NCBI GenBank assembly: GCA_002070475.1
Contig: MWDI01000027.1
Span: 1 to 64,000 of the forward strand
Reading direction: 5' to 3'
DNA: 64,000 bases
Source of the DNA: Firmicutes bacterium ADurb.Bin146
GTDB taxonomy: Bacteria; Bacillota; Clostridia; DUPQ01
Shown here: positions 54,331 through 63,968 of the stretch, piece after piece
How positions within the stretch are numbered: the stretch's first letter is position 1
How the letters are laid out: each line of letters starts with the position of its first letter
Position numbers and translations under genes: made by a program
Notes under the pieces: generated by a model
What the model was told of the DNA's origin: nothing
The model's database searches: none
What the model saw: the letters and a program-made list of their open reading frames with translations, nothing else

Positions 54331-55770
54331 TTAGTACGCCACAGCCCATATGACCATTTGTTTTGCAGATTTTTCACAACACACGCATTTGTCAGAAAGG
54401 TTTTCCTGAGCGAATGGTATGCATCTTGATGAGACTCCTGCTTCTTCTTTTAGCTGTGTTTCACACTTTACATCCCCACACCACATGGCTTTAACGAATC
54501 CGCCTTTAGTCTGAATTATGTCTTTAAGTTCTTCTATGGTATAAGCAGTAAAAGTATTATTTTCCAGATTTTGTTTTGCTTCTTCAAACATATTCTTTTG
54601 GATGTTATCTAAAAGCTCCCTGACTGATTTTTCAATATCAGCAAGCGCCAAGGATATCTTTTCTTTTGTATCCCTTCTTACTGCAAGGCACTGGTTATTT
54701 TGTATGTCTCTTGGTCCTATTTCCAGTCTAAGAGGAATACCCTTCATTTCATATTCAGCAAATTTCCATCCTGGCGACTGTTCGGATGCATCAATACCAG
54801 CTCTTATACCTGAAGATTTCAATTGATTAAGAAGTTTTTCTGCAGCATCCAAAACACCTTCTTTATGCTGAGCGACAGGTATTACCATAACCTGGACAGG
54901 CGCTACCATTGGCGGTAGCTTTAACCCTGAATCATCTCCATGCGTCATTATTATTCCACCAATTATCCTTGTGGACATTCCCCATGAAGTTTGAAAGGGA
55001 TTTTTTAAAGTATTATCTTTATCAGTAAACTTTATATCAAAGGCTTTTGCGAACCCGTCTCCGAAATAGTGGCTTGTTCCGCTTTGAAGTGCTTTTTTGT
55101 CGTGCATCATACATTCAATCGTATAGGTCTCTTCCGCTCCAGCAAACTTTTCTTTTTCAGTTTTCTGACCTTTTACTACAGGCATTGCAAGATAATTTTC
55201 AGCGAAATCCGCATATATCTGGAGCATCTGCTGTGTTTCCTGCCTTGCTTCTTCTACTGTGGAATGTATAGTATGCCCTTCCTGCCACAAAAATTCACGA
55301 TGTCTTAAGAATGGTCTTGTAGCTTTTTCCCAACGCACTACAGAACACCACTGATTATATTTTTTAGGCAGATCTCTCCAGGATTTGATAATGTTTTTGT
55401 AATGGTCACAGAATAATGTTTCTGATGTAGGTCTGACACATATTCTTTCTGTAAGCTCTTCAGAACCTCCCATTGTAACCCAAGCTACTTCAGGAGCAAA
55501 TCCTTCCACATGATCTTTTTCTTTCTGCAAAAGAGACTCTGGTATGAACATCGGCATATAAACATTCTCATGACCAGTGTCTTTGAACATGCCGTCCAAT
55601 ATCCTCTGTATGTTTTCCCATAAGGCATATGCATACGGTCTTAGTATCACACATCCCTTAATCTGTGAGTAATCAATGAGTTCCGCTTTCCTGACAACGT
55701 CAGTATACCATTTAGCAAAATCCTCTTCCCTGCTGGTAATCTGTTCTACATCCTTTTTATCCTGTACCAT
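54331..55770 (-). CDS. proS: prolyl-tRNA synthetase, short (archaeal/eukaryote-like) form
   Basis: The 479-residue class II synthetase lacks the editing insertion of the long bacterial form. Motifs: [47 protein letters not shown] and the [24 protein letters not shown] run in two parts. The C-terminal zinc-like domain holds GDVKCE, SSRCIPF and [10 protein letters not shown], ending in a Tyr residue as in relatives. AGGAGA precedes the ATG, three bases after nrdR. Confidence 0.95.
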   Translation of the reverse strand: MVQDKKDVEQITSREEDFAKWYTDVVRKAELIDYSQIKGCVILRPYAYALWENIQRILDGMFKDTGHENVYMPMFIPESLLQKEKDHVEGFAPEVAWVTMGGSEELTERICVRPTSETLFCDHYKNIIKSWRDLPKKYNQWCSVVRWEKATRPFLRHREFLWQEGHTIHSTVEEARQETQQMLQIYADFAENYLAMPVVKGQKTEKEKFAGAEETYTIECMMHDKKALQSGTSHYFGDGFAKAFDIKFTDKDNTLKNPFQTSWGMSTRIIGGIIMTHGDDSGLKLPPMVAPVQVMVIPVAQHKEGVLDAAEKLLNQLKSSGIRAGIDASEQSPGWKFAEYEMKGIPLRLEIGPRDIQNNQCLAVRRDTKEKISLALADIEKSVRELLDNIQKNMFEEAKQNLENNTFTAYTIEELKDIIQTKGGFVKAMWCGDVKCETQLKEEAGVSSRCIPFAQENLSDKCVCCEKSAKQMVIWAVAY

Positions 55771-55773
55771 TAA

Positions 55774-56244
55774 CTATATCTCCTGTTTTTTTTGTTTTTC
55801 CTTAACCATATTTATTTCTTTTGTAAAAGTATCCATATCATTAAAATCCTTATACACTGAGGCAAACCGTACATATGCTACATAATCTATGTCTATAAGG
55901 TGTTCAAGAACTTTATCACCTATTTCTCTTGATGTTACTTCCCTTAAGTGACGTTTGTGAAAATCCAGCTCAATCGCGTTAACGACATTTTCCAACATTG
56001 TAATTGAAACAGGACGTTTCGCACATGCTATCATAAGCCTGTTAAGGAGTTTTGCTTTGTCAAAATTTTGTCTTGATTGGTCCTTTTTCACTACAATAAT
56101 GGGTTTTCTCTCGATATTCTCATATGTAGTAAAACGCTCCTTGCAGTTTAAACATTCACGTCTTCTTCTTATAGCGTATCCTTCTTCTGAGGGTCTGGAA
56201 TCTATAACTTTATCCTCTTCATATCCGCAATTTGGGCATTTCAT
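55774..56244 (-). CDS. nrdR: transcriptional repressor NrdR
   Basis: The 156-residue repressor of ribonucleotide reductase genes has the N-terminal zinc ribbon MKCPNCGYEEDKVIDSR...CLNCKERFTTYE and an ATP-cone domain (IIVVKKDQSRQNFDKAKLLNRL). No nrd gene is in the window. AAAGGAGA precedes the ATG. Confidence 0.96.
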   Translation of the reverse strand: MKCPNCGYEEDKVIDSRPSEEGYAIRRRRECLNCKERFTTYENIERKPIIVVKKDQSRQNFDKAKLLNRLMIACAKRPVSITMLENVVNAIELDFHKRHLREVTSREIGDKVLEHLIDIDYVAYVRFASVYKDFNDMDTFTKEINMVKEKQKKQEI

Positions 56245-56298
56245 TTCATAAGTCTCCTTTCATACAAATGTCATAAGCAATCAACCACTGTTTGTTAA

Positions 56299-56327
56299 AT
56301 TATATTCCATAACATTATTTATCGCAA
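56299..56327 (-). promoter_or_regulatory. promoter of nrdR-proS-priA
   Basis: TTGCGA (56322-56327, minus strand) and a perfect TATAAT (56299-56304) are 17 bases apart, in the gap behind pcrA. Confidence 0.65.
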
Positions 56328-56361
56328 TGTACAAAGCTTTTTGTATGAAAATGCAACTCTT

Positions 56362-58620
56362 TTATACTTTAACCAGTTTAGCAAATTCCATTACAAGCCT
56401 TTTTATTCCTGCCATATCAAAATTTACTTCCACAATATCCATACCATTATCATCATAAAGATCTTTAATATATCCTTCTCCATATTTTTTATGCATTACT
56501 CTGTCTCCTATGTTATAGTCCTCTTTTTTCATAACAGCTTCAGTGTTAATATTCAAACCGGGAATATCAACTGGCTTCCCTCCTTTAGTGACAGATACAG
56601 GTTTGTTTTGCATAAACAATTTGTCAAAAATGAATCCGCTTGTTTCACTGCTTTCAAATGCTTTTCGGCTTGCATTAACAAGTTCTCTGGGGATTTCTTT
56701 TAAGAATCTTGACTGGTCACAAGGCTGTGTCTTGCCGAATTTCGTTCTTTCTTCAGCATAAATGCAGTACAGTATGTCCATAGCTCTTGTTATGCCGACA
56801 TAACATAATCTTCTTTCCTCTTCCAGTCCCTCCATACTCTCGCTCATAGACATAAATGAAGGAAACAGCCCTTCTTCCATTCCTACAAGGAATACAACTT
56901 TAAACTCCAACCCTTTTGCTGAGTGCAGGGTCATTATTGAGATATAGTTGTCAGAAGCTTGTTCCTTGTCTGCATCAGTTGCTAAAGTAACATTTTCTAA
57001 AAAAGCAGCTAAAGTCAACAGCTCTCCGTAATCCTCCTCATGCGATTGTTTCATTGTAACAATAGCGCTTTTGAGTTCTTTTATGTTTTCTACTCTTTCC
57101 CTGCCAAGATTAGCATCTTCTTGTAAGTAATATTCGTTTATACCAGTAAGTTTAAGTATATTATCATAAAGTTCTTCCAGTTTACCTGGTACATCACATT
57201 CTTTGAGCTGTTCAATCATATCGCTGAAAGCTTTCAATTTTGCTGACGCTGAAGAAAGTTGTTCATACTTATCCGCATTTTTTATAACATCATATGAGGT
57301 CACTGACTCATATGAAGCTATAGCCTGTATTTTTTTAATAGTAGTATCACCTATACCTCTTTTGGGTTGATTAATTATCCTAAATAAAGAAGCATCATCG
57401 TCTGTGCTAAACACGACTCTCATATATGCAAGTACATCTTTTACCTCCTGCCTTGAAAAGAAGCTTAAACCTCCAAATATTCTGTAGTCGAGGTCTCTTT
57501 CTCTGAATACTCTTTCAAATACTCTCGACTGAGCATTGGTACGGTATAAAACGGCAAAATCCCTGTATGTATATCCCTGCTTTATGAGTTTCTTTATCTC
57601 GTTTGCAACATATATGGCTTCATTTAGTTCGTTATATGCTTTATAAAGGTTTATCCTGCTACCTTCAGGCTTGCTTGTTTTTAAGGTTTTAGTTTTTCTT
57701 GCTGCATTATTCCTTATTACACAGTTTGCTGCTTTCAATATGTTTTCGCAGGACCGGTAATTGGTCTCCAGTTTTATCACTGTACTGTCGGGAAAATCCT
57801 TCTCGAAATTCAATATATTCTTTATATTTGCTCCTCGGAAACTGTAAATGGACTGATCATCATCGCCAACCACAAAAAGATTCCTGTATTTCATAGAAAG
57901 CATTGCGAATATCCTGTACTGGGCTATATTTGTATCCTGAAACTCATCTATAAGGATATATTTGAAGATATTTTGAAAATATTCCAGTACATGTTTGTTA
58001 TTTTTTAAAAGATAGTATGTGTTGAATATGATGTCATCAAAATCCATCGCATTATATTCTTTCATCTTAGTCTGATAAAGCTCATAAATTTTTGCAACTG
58101 TTTTTTTCTGAAAATCATTAGCATTTGCAGCAGCAAATTCCTCGTAACCTAAAAGATCATCCTTAGCTCTGCTTATCTGGGCTGCGACATACCCTAAAGA
58201 AAATGCTTTATCTGATATATTAAGCTGCTTCATACAGCTTTTGATAACGCTTTTCTTATCATCAGTGTCATATATTAAAAAGTTACTTTTGAATCCGGCT
58301 TCTTCCGGGTATTGCCTAAGCATTTTCAGGCAACATGAATGTATTGTTCCAAGCCATGGGAAATATCCTTTGAAATCCTCATCGCATAACTCATATACCC
58401 TTTCCTTAATCTGTGCTGCAGCCTTATTTGTGAAAGTGATGGCGAGTATCTGGCTTGCACGTGCAAGACCCTGCTGAAGTATATATGCTATCCTTCTAGT
58501 CAGTACTCTTGTCTTACCAGAACCTGCTCCGGCTAGTACCAGTACAGCTCCTTGTGTGCTAGTTACTGCTTTTTTCTGTTCTTCATTCAGATTATCAAGT
58601 ATATTATTTTTTATTGACAT
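56362..58620 (-). CDS. pcrA: ATP-dependent DNA helicase PcrA/UvrD
   Basis: This 752-residue superfamily 1A helicase acts in repair and on RNA polymerase. Motifs: VLAGAGSGKTRVLTRR (Walker A), LIDEFQDTN (Walker B), VVGDDDQSIYSFRGA, TNYRS, LYRTNAQSR, TLHSAKGLEFK and CYVGITRA. The C-terminal Tudor-like domain (IGDRVMHKKYGEGYI) that touches RNA polymerase is present. GAGG precedes the ATG. Confidence 0.96.
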   Translation of the reverse strand: MSIKNNILDNLNEEQKKAVTSTQGAVLVLAGAGSGKTRVLTRRIAYILQQGLARASQILAITFTNKAAAQIKERVYELCDEDFKGYFPWLGTIHSCCLKMLRQYPEEAGFKSNFLIYDTDDKKSVIKSCMKQLNISDKAFSLGYVAAQISRAKDDLLGYEEFAAANANDFQKKTVAKIYELYQTKMKEYNAMDFDDIIFNTYYLLKNNKHVLEYFQNIFKYILIDEFQDTNIAQYRIFAMLSMKYRNLFVVGDDDQSIYSFRGANIKNILNFEKDFPDSTVIKLETNYRSCENILKAANCVIRNNAARKTKTLKTSKPEGSRINLYKAYNELNEAIYVANEIKKLIKQGYTYRDFAVLYRTNAQSRVFERVFRERDLDYRIFGGLSFFSRQEVKDVLAYMRVVFSTDDDASLFRIINQPKRGIGDTTIKKIQAIASYESVTSYDVIKNADKYEQLSSASAKLKAFSDMIEQLKECDVPGKLEELYDNILKLTGINEYYLQEDANLGRERVENIKELKSAIVTMKQSHEEDYGELLTLAAFLENVTLATDADKEQASDNYISIMTLHSAKGLEFKVVFLVGMEEGLFPSFMSMSESMEGLEEERRLCYVGITRAMDILYCIYAEERTKFGKTQPCDQSRFLKEIPRELVNASRKAFESSETSGFIFDKLFMQNKPVSVTKGGKPVDIPGLNINTEAVMKKEDYNIGDRVMHKKYGEGYIKDLYDDNGMDIVEVNFDMAGIKRLVMEFAKLVKV

Positions 58621-58696
58621 ACAAACCTCATATTTTTATTGCTTAAATCATTTTACCATTAATCAGCTTCTATTAAAAGGAACAATGACATATATG

Positions 58697-58725
58697 TTGA
58701 AGTGTATTATTTACTGTGTTACTAT
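58697..58725 (+). promoter_or_regulatory. candidate promoter of the second URO-D gene
   Basis: TTGAAG (58697-58702) and TACTAT (58720-58725) are 17 bases apart, about 30 bases before the ATG. Both hexamers are moderate matches. Confidence 0.4.
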
Positions 58726-58753
58726 TCATTTATCATTTCCAAAGAGGTATCAT

Positions 58754-59854
58754 ATGGCAACAGAATTAAATACCCGTCAGCGTTTTGTAAGAACCCTTAC
58801 AGGGCAGGAAGTCGACAGAGTTCCATTTATGAGGATTTTTGGCGGATCAAATTATGCGCTTGCTTCATGGCTGGAAAAAAGGCCCAACCTGTCTATATAC
58901 ATGGATAAGCTGTTAGGGTTCGAGGGAGCATACAGAGGATGGGCAATAGTACCTGTAAAGTACAGTTTATGTGGAATGCCACCAGATATATGCATTGATG
59001 ATACCGGGCCTGTTCATATTTATAAAAACGCTATTGGTGAGATAAGAACATGGAGTAAGGACAAAGACTATCATAGCGGTATCCTTGAATATGCATTAAA
59101 AACAGCTAATGACTGGGACAAGATAAGGCCATATGTCCTTTGTGATGTAGAAAAAAGGATACCTGCAGACATCGATGAGCTTGCCCAATTTTATAAAGAC
59201 AGGGATTACCCTTTACAGCTTACTTGCGGCGGAGTATATGGCTTCATACGAAGGCTGGCAGGTGATGTAAATCTCGGATATATGTTCTATGATGACCCAG
59301 ATGCTGTAAAAGAAATAATTTCGGAATATATAAATATGCTTTTATTGCTTTGGGAAAGGCTGTGCGATAAAATTCAGTTTGATTTGATAGAAAGCTGGGA
59401 AGATATGGCTTATAAGTGCGGTTCGATAATTTCACCAGAACATTTCCAAGAATTTCTCGCCCCTCAGTACAAAAAGATAAGAGCTTTTGCAGATGCTCAT
59501 GATATTCCTATCCTCTTAGTTGACAGCGACGGGAACACAGATATTTTAGCTGAATGGATGTATGATTCGGGAGTCAATGCCATGTATCCTTTTGAGTCTC
59601 TTGCAGGGTGTAATGCTAAAAATGTACGCGAAAAACTGCCGAGTATGGCTGGATTAGGCGGGCTTAATAAAGACTGTATGGCTCATGGTAAAGAACAGAT
59701 GGATGAGGAGCTGGAAAAAGCATCTGTGCTTATAAAGCTTGGCAGATTCATTCCAGGTCCAGATCACATGGTCTTGAGTAATGTCAGTTTTGAGAATTAT
59801 AGGTATTTTATGACAAGATTAAAAGATATAGTTATGAATACAAGACCTTATTAA
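58754..59854 (+). CDS. URO-D (uroporphyrinogen decarboxylase) family protein, second member
   Basis: The 366-residue protein shows the family frame NTRQRFVRTLTGQEVDRVPFMR at the start, LTCGGVYGFIRRLAG, IESWEDMAYKCGSIISPEHFQEFLAPQYK in the middle and HDIPILLVDSDGNTDIL later. It differs strongly from the member at 19845-20870. Family members transfer methyl groups or decarboxylate porphyrins; with no haem or corrinoid genes near, the substrate stays open. The ATG at 58754 is chosen because AAAGAGG precedes it; the longer frame runs antisense through the pcrA start. It overlaps the convergent Rsm22-like gene by four bases. Confidence 0.8.
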   Translation: MATELNTRQRFVRTLTGQEVDRVPFMRIFGGSNYALASWLEKRPNLSIYMDKLLGFEGAYRGWAIVPVKYSLCGMPPDICIDDTGPVHIYKNAIGEIRTWSKDKDYHSGILEYALKTANDWDKIRPYVLCDVEKRIPADIDELAQFYKDRDYPLQLTCGGVYGFIRRLAGDVNLGYMFYDDPDAVKEIISEYINMLLLLWERLCDKIQFDLIESWEDMAYKCGSIISPEHFQEFLAPQYKKIRAFADAHDIPILLVDSDGNTDILAEWMYDSGVNAMYPFESLAGCNAKNVREKLPSMAGLGGLNKDCMAHGKEQMDEELEKASVLIKLGRFIPGPDHMVLSNVSFENYRYFMTRLKDIVMNTRPY

Positions 59855-60813
59855 TAAAAATCATCTCCTGCTTTAAGCTTTTTTGCATCTTTATATCTTT
59901 CTTTTTCCCGCTTTGAGACGGTTATCCCGACTATTCCTTGTTTTGAACAGGCAGTCAGTTTTATATGTCCTTTACTAGTTTTAGGATGCCTTAATATTCT
60001 GTATACAGGCAGTTGTTTTTCTTTTCTTGAAAAAGCAATAAAAGAGTATTTTTCATCTTCAAATGGAGCTTCTCCACCTTTTAGCTGCTTATGAAGCTTG
60101 GTTCTTTCTACCCTGCAGTAAAAATGACACCAGTCATCTTCTTCAATAGGACATTTATCCATATGAGGGCATGGAGCTGTTATATATGCGCCTTTACTTA
60201 AGAGAATATCTCTTAAATCTATAATATTCCTATATCCTTTAGGGGTTCCCGGTTCCACAATCAGTAATGTGTCTTTAGTCATTTCCCATAATTTTAAGGC
60301 TATACTTATCCTATCCTCATCATTAAGTTCATTCATGACATATGATGCAGTTATTAAATCGTATTTGGAATTTACGTCAATATCCTGTAATGTCCCTTTA
60401 ATCCATTTTGCTTTTACTAAGGAATTATCATCAGTCAGCGAAAAAAGCTTTTTACCTATGCTTATCATGCTTTCTTCTCTTTCAATAAGAACAATATCCT
60501 TAATTATCATAAGATCAGTACATGCAAATACACTGGCTCCCGTACCGGCACCTACATCTAGAAGAGAGTCAGCGTTTAAGCAAGAGATTTTATTAATATA
60601 TTTCAAACTATCATAAACCGCCTGATAAGTAGCTCTCATTCTAGATGCAGCATAAGCCTTTGCTTGATTCTCATCATTCACTATGCGTTTGTTTGATCCG
60701 ATACTATTTCTGTAATCTTCGCTTATCTGTCGGGCATTTTTCTGCATAAGATTAGTATCTTCATCGGTTATCAGTTTATTAAAAGCATTGTTCAGCCTTT
60801 CAGATTGTGCCAT
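59851..60813 (-). CDS. Rsm22-like SAM-dependent methyltransferase
   Basis: The 320-residue protein has a Rossmann methyltransferase core with SLLDVGAGTGASVFAC and LIVEPGTPKGYRNIIDLRDILL, and the Rsm22 cysteine cluster CPHMDKCPIEEDDWCHFYC in parts, which in mitochondrial relatives binds an iron-sulphur cluster. Relatives act on or assemble the small ribosomal subunit. Bacterial members are poorly studied. AAGGATAG precedes the ATG. Confidence 0.82.
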   Translation of the reverse strand: MAQSERLNNAFNKLITDEDTNLMQKNARQISEDYRNSIGSNKRIVNDENQAKAYAASRMRATYQAVYDSLKYINKISCLNADSLLDVGAGTGASVFACTDLMIIKDIVLIEREESMISIGKKLFSLTDDNSLVKAKWIKGTLQDIDVNSKYDLITASYVMNELNDEDRISIALKLWEMTKDTLLIVEPGTPKGYRNIIDLRDILLSKGAYITAPCPHMDKCPIEEDDWCHFYCRVERTKLHKQLKGGEAPFEDEKYSFIAFSRKEKQLPVYRILRHPKTSKGHIKLTACSKQGIVGITVSKREKERYKDAKKLKAGDDFY

Positions 60814-60864
60814 CTTACTATCCTTTTCTTTATATGCTATTTCATATTATACAATTTTAAGCGT

Positions 60865-60897
60865 AAAAAAACCGGCTTTTCAGCCGGTTCGTTTTTT
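60865..60897. terminator. terminator of hpf
   Basis: An 8-bp stem pairs 60870-60877 with 60882-60889 around TTTC, followed by poly-T on the minus strand (complement of A at 60865-60871). On the plus strand a T run also follows at 60892-60897. Confidence 0.88.
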
Positions 60898-60902
60898 GCG
60901 GT

Positions 60903-61439
60903 TTATTCGTAAGGCACTAACAGACCGTAATCTCCATCCTTCCTTTTATATACCACATTCATCACACTAGTTTCCTCATTAACAAACATGAAAAACTCAT
61001 GATTAAGCATTTCCATCTGCATTACTGCTTCATCGACAGACATAGGTTTTACAGGGAATTTTTTCGTTTTCACCACATTATATGCTGCTTGTGGATAATC
61101 TGTACTTTGTGTGATGCCTATCCAATTATTTGGAACATCCCCATGGAATCTCTTCTCTAGCCTTGTCTTGTTTTTTCTGATCTGTCTTTCAATAATGTCT
61201 ACAGATTTGTCAATCTGTCCTAACAGGTCATTACCTGAGAGCTCTGCTCTGAAAATCACTCCTTTCCAAACTATGGTGGATTCCACCTTTGTGTGTTTGT
61301 TCTGCTTTAAAGCTTCAATAACTACCGTTGCTTCTGTACTTACATCAAAAAACTTGTCCAGTTTTGCAAATTTCTTTTCGGTCCAGTCTTTGATTTCCTC
61401 GGTAATATCGATTCTTCGTCCGACAATTGAAATTTTCAT
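60903..61439 (-). CDS. hpf: ribosome hibernation-promoting factor, long form
   Basis: This 178-residue protein has the N-terminal ribosome-binding domain (KISIVGRRIDITEEIKDW) and the C-terminal dimerisation domain (FPVKPMSVDEAVMQMEMLNHEFFMFVNEETS in blocks), so it should pair 70S ribosomes into inactive 100S particles. AAAGGAG precedes the ATG. It is a single-gene unit. Confidence 0.95.
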   Translation of the reverse strand: MKISIVGRRIDITEEIKDWTEKKFAKLDKFFDVSTEATVVIEALKQNKHTKVESTIVWKGVIFRAELSGNDLLGQIDKSVDIIERQIRKNKTRLEKRFHGDVPNNWIGITQSTDYPQAAYNVVKTKKFPVKPMSVDEAVMQMEMLNHEFFMFVNEETSVMNVVYKRKDGDYGLLVPYE

Positions 61440-61510
61440 ATAAACTGTCTCCTTTCATTATTTGTCTTCTGATACTTATATTATACCTTATGGAAAATTA
61501 AGCTACAATG

Positions 61511-62251
61511 TCAATTGTAGAATACTTCCATAAGACACAACCCGCTTGCTTTTAATGTCGGACCGCACCTAGAGCGGTCATGGCTTTGTATTATATTCTT
61601 TACTTCCTCTACAGGTATGCTTCCTTTTCCTACTTCGGCTAATGTGCCTGCAATAATCCTGACCATATTGTATAGAAAGCCGTTTCCTTTTATGTCGATG
61701 AATATAAGATTATCATTTTGAGTTATATTTAAACTATATATAGTCCTTATTGTGGTTTTTATATTACTGCCTGCTGACATAAATGCGCGAAAATCATGCT
61801 CGCCTATGAAATATGAGCTTGCTTTAATCATTTTTTCCACATCAAGAGGCTGTTTTACATGGCATGTCGTATGCTTGTATATTGCTGAGGGCATCTTTCT
61901 GTTTAGAATGGTATACCTATAATACTTACCTGTCGCGCTATAACGAGCATGGAAATCCATATCAACTTCAAAAGATTCCAATATTCGGATATCCTCAGGC
62001 AATATGCTGTTAAGAGCCATGCTGAAATTAGGTGGAGGAATTGTGCAGTCAATCTTGAAATTTGCACATTGACCCAAAGCATTTACTTTAGCATCTGTAC
62101 GGCCACTGCCATTTATATTTATTTTTTGACCTGTAAGCTCCTGTATAGCATTTTCAATTTTCTCTTGTATAGATATACCATTTTGCTGTCTTTGCCATCC
62201 GGCATAATTCTTGCCACAGTATTCTATTATCAACAATATATTCTTTAGCAT
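61511..62251 (-). CDS. truA: tRNA pseudouridine synthase A
   Basis: The 246-residue enzyme modifies uridines 38-40 in tRNA anticodon arms. The catalytic aspartate is in GSGRTDAKVNALGQ; YCGKNYAGWQRQ at the start and FLYNMVRIIAGTL near the end are typical. Confidence 0.95.
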   Translation of the reverse strand: MLKNILLIIEYCGKNYAGWQRQQNGISIQEKIENAIQELTGQKININGSGRTDAKVNALGQCANFKIDCTIPPPNFSMALNSILPEDIRILESFEVDMDFHARYSATGKYYRYTILNRKMPSAIYKHTTCHVKQPLDVEKMIKASSYFIGEHDFRAFMSAGSNIKTTIRTIYSLNITQNDNLIFIDIKGNGFLYNMVRIIAGTLAEVGKGSIPVEEVKNIIQSHDRSRCGPTLKASGLCLMEVFYN

Positions 62252-62280
62252 ATTTATATCTTATTGTATGCTGCAGTAAA

Positions 62281-62323
62281 AGTAAATAAAGAGCTTAAAA
62301 CCTTTACTAGATTTCAAGCTCTT
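62281..62323 (-). terminator. terminator of htrA
   Basis: An 8-bp stem pairs 62289-62296 with 62316-62323 around a long loop; the minus strand continues with TTTATTTAC. It lies 20 bases beyond the htrA stop. Confidence 0.65.
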
Positions 62324-62343
62324 ATATAGCCGTTTATGCTTAA

Positions 62344-63618
62344 TTACTTCGATGTCGCAGGTACTTCCTCTCCTATTGTCACGTTAAGTGTAATGGTTTC
62401 GCTTCCTCTTACTACTACAACTTCAACATCTTGCCCAACAGTACACTTATCTATTAATTCTTTAAGATGAGTCATGCTTAATACCTCTGTTCCGTTGAAC
62501 TTGGCGATACAGTCAAACTCCTTTATTCCTGCTTTTTCTGCCGCTGAACCTTCTTCAACATTCGAAACATAAACACCCAACTTAGTTAAGTTCATACCAT
62601 ACATCATATTGTACCAGTTGAGGGTGCTTTGCGATGTTATCTCTCCTAATCCCACTCCAAGATAAGGCCTGCCTTTTACATAACCGTAATTGACTACATC
62701 ATCAAGAACATCCTTAATATCATTAATCGGTATTGCAAATCCTATCCCATCTATTTCACTACCATAGGATTTTGCATTTATTATCCCTATAAGTTCTCCT
62801 TTAGTGTTTATGAGCGCGCCTCCAGAATTACCAGGATTTACTGCTGCATCAGTTTGTAAAAGTACCATCTTTTCATTTGCCAGCGTAATTTCTCTTTGCA
62901 AACCGCTAATATATCCTACTGTTAAACTCTGATTCAGATATCCCAATGGATTTCCTATAACTAGGACCATTTCTCCTACTACTATCTCATCACTATTGCC
63001 GAATTCCATATATTTAAGATTATCTGCGTCTATCTTTAAAAGAGCCAAATCCAGTTGGACATCCAATCCTACAAGTTCAGCAGTATAGCTCTCCTTGGCA
63101 TTCAGATATACGGTTATTTTTTTAGCATTTGCAATTACATGGTTATTTGTAATAATATACCCATCCTTACTTATTATGACTCCTGAACCAGAACTTGTTG
63201 ACGTAAAGGTAGACCATCCTGAACTGGACTCAATCTCAACTACTATACCGACTATAGCATCAACTGTATCGGCATAAATATCAGCTACCGAACCATATTC
63301 TTTTTCAATGTTTGATGCTGTATAAATTGATTTATTCTCGCTATTTCTATTCTCAGACTGATCAGTCGCAAAAACTGATGTAGAAGAAGCTGGCTCATTT
63401 TTTAAATCAAGAGCTCTTTCATAAAATCTGCTTGCCAGAAAACCTCCTGTAAGTCCTACAAGCAAGGAAAAAATCGAACATACTACTACTGCAATTATTA
63501 GAGTCTTCTTTAAAGAAGACATTTTCTTTTTTTCCTGTATCTGGTTATATGCCATGCTGTTGTATTGATAATATAGGTTTGTTGGATTATTTTCATTTCT
63601 ATTGTTTCCGTTATCCAT
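62344..63618 (-). CDS. htrA: HtrA/DegP-type S1C serine protease
   Basis: This 424-residue membrane-anchored quality-control protease has one transmembrane helix (39-62), a trypsin-like domain with His in ITNNHVIA, Asp in LDVQLDLALL and Ser in NPGNSGGALI, and a C-terminal PDZ domain (KAGIKEFDCIAKFNG). It should act on misfolded proteins outside the membrane. AGGAGG precedes the ATG. It is preceded by a dyad and direct repeats that may bind a stress regulator. Confidence 0.94.
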   Translation of the reverse strand: MDNGNNRNENNPTNLYYQYNSMAYNQIQEKKKMSSLKKTLIIAVVVCSIFSLLVGLTGGFLASRFYERALDLKNEPASSTSVFATDQSENRNSENKSIYTASNIEKEYGSVADIYADTVDAIVGIVVEIESSSGWSTFTSTSSGSGVIISKDGYIITNNHVIANAKKITVYLNAKESYTAELVGLDVQLDLALLKIDADNLKYMEFGNSDEIVVGEMVLVIGNPLGYLNQSLTVGYISGLQREITLANEKMVLLQTDAAVNPGNSGGALINTKGELIGIINAKSYGSEIDGIGFAIPINDIKDVLDDVVNYGYVKGRPYLGVGLGEITSQSTLNWYNMMYGMNLTKLGVYVSNVEEGSAAEKAGIKEFDCIAKFNGTEVLSMTHLKELIDKCTVGQDVEVVVVRGSETITLNVTIGEEVPATSK

Positions 63619-63662
63619 ATGTTACCTCCTCATTTCTATTACACCTCTATTTTATATATATC

Positions 63663-63706
63663 TTGTGATAAAATTGTGAAAATACCTCATATGTTATGTG
63701 ATAACA
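63663..63706. promoter_or_regulatory. repeats and dyad upstream of htrA
   Basis: TTGTGA occurs at 63663-63668 and again at 63674-63679, eleven bases (one helical turn) apart. At 63692-63706 TGTTAT and ATAACA flank three bases as a perfect dyad. They lie 45-90 bases upstream of the htrA start, within the expected promoter. The binding protein is not identifiable by eye. Confidence 0.4.
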
Positions 63707-63856
63707 AAGTTATATGTTGACACAGCTTTAACTCTAGCATCACAATTTACTCACATTTTAGCACTAGTATAGGGTTGACATTAGTTTTATAAGAACGAAA
63801 CGTAGCAGGAATATTACGCATATCTATGTGTGTATTATTTATGCAATAAAAACACG

Positions 63857-63968
63857 AAAGGAGGAAACATTTACGAAAAAGGCACATATAAAAATATTAA
63901 CCAAGTCAAATAATGTGCCTAGAGCCGTTTATACGGCTCTACTTTATCTTTACTGTATAATTTATTAA
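63857..63968 (+). other. hairpin-rich element with ribosome binding site and non-AUG micro-ORF
   Basis: AAAGGAGG at 63857-63864 is followed eight bases later by ACG (63873), from which an open frame of 31 codons runs to TAA at 63966; an ATG at that place would give a peptide starting KKAHIKILTKS and ending in a hydrophobic tail. The same bases form two stems: 63880-63887 with 63913-63920, and 63920-63928 with 63933-63941, the second followed by a T-rich stretch like a terminator. It could be a leader, a small RNA or a decayed small gene. The region 63619-63856 shows only the htrA promoter, its dyad and a TTGACA at 63775-63780 without a good -10. Confidence 0.3.
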
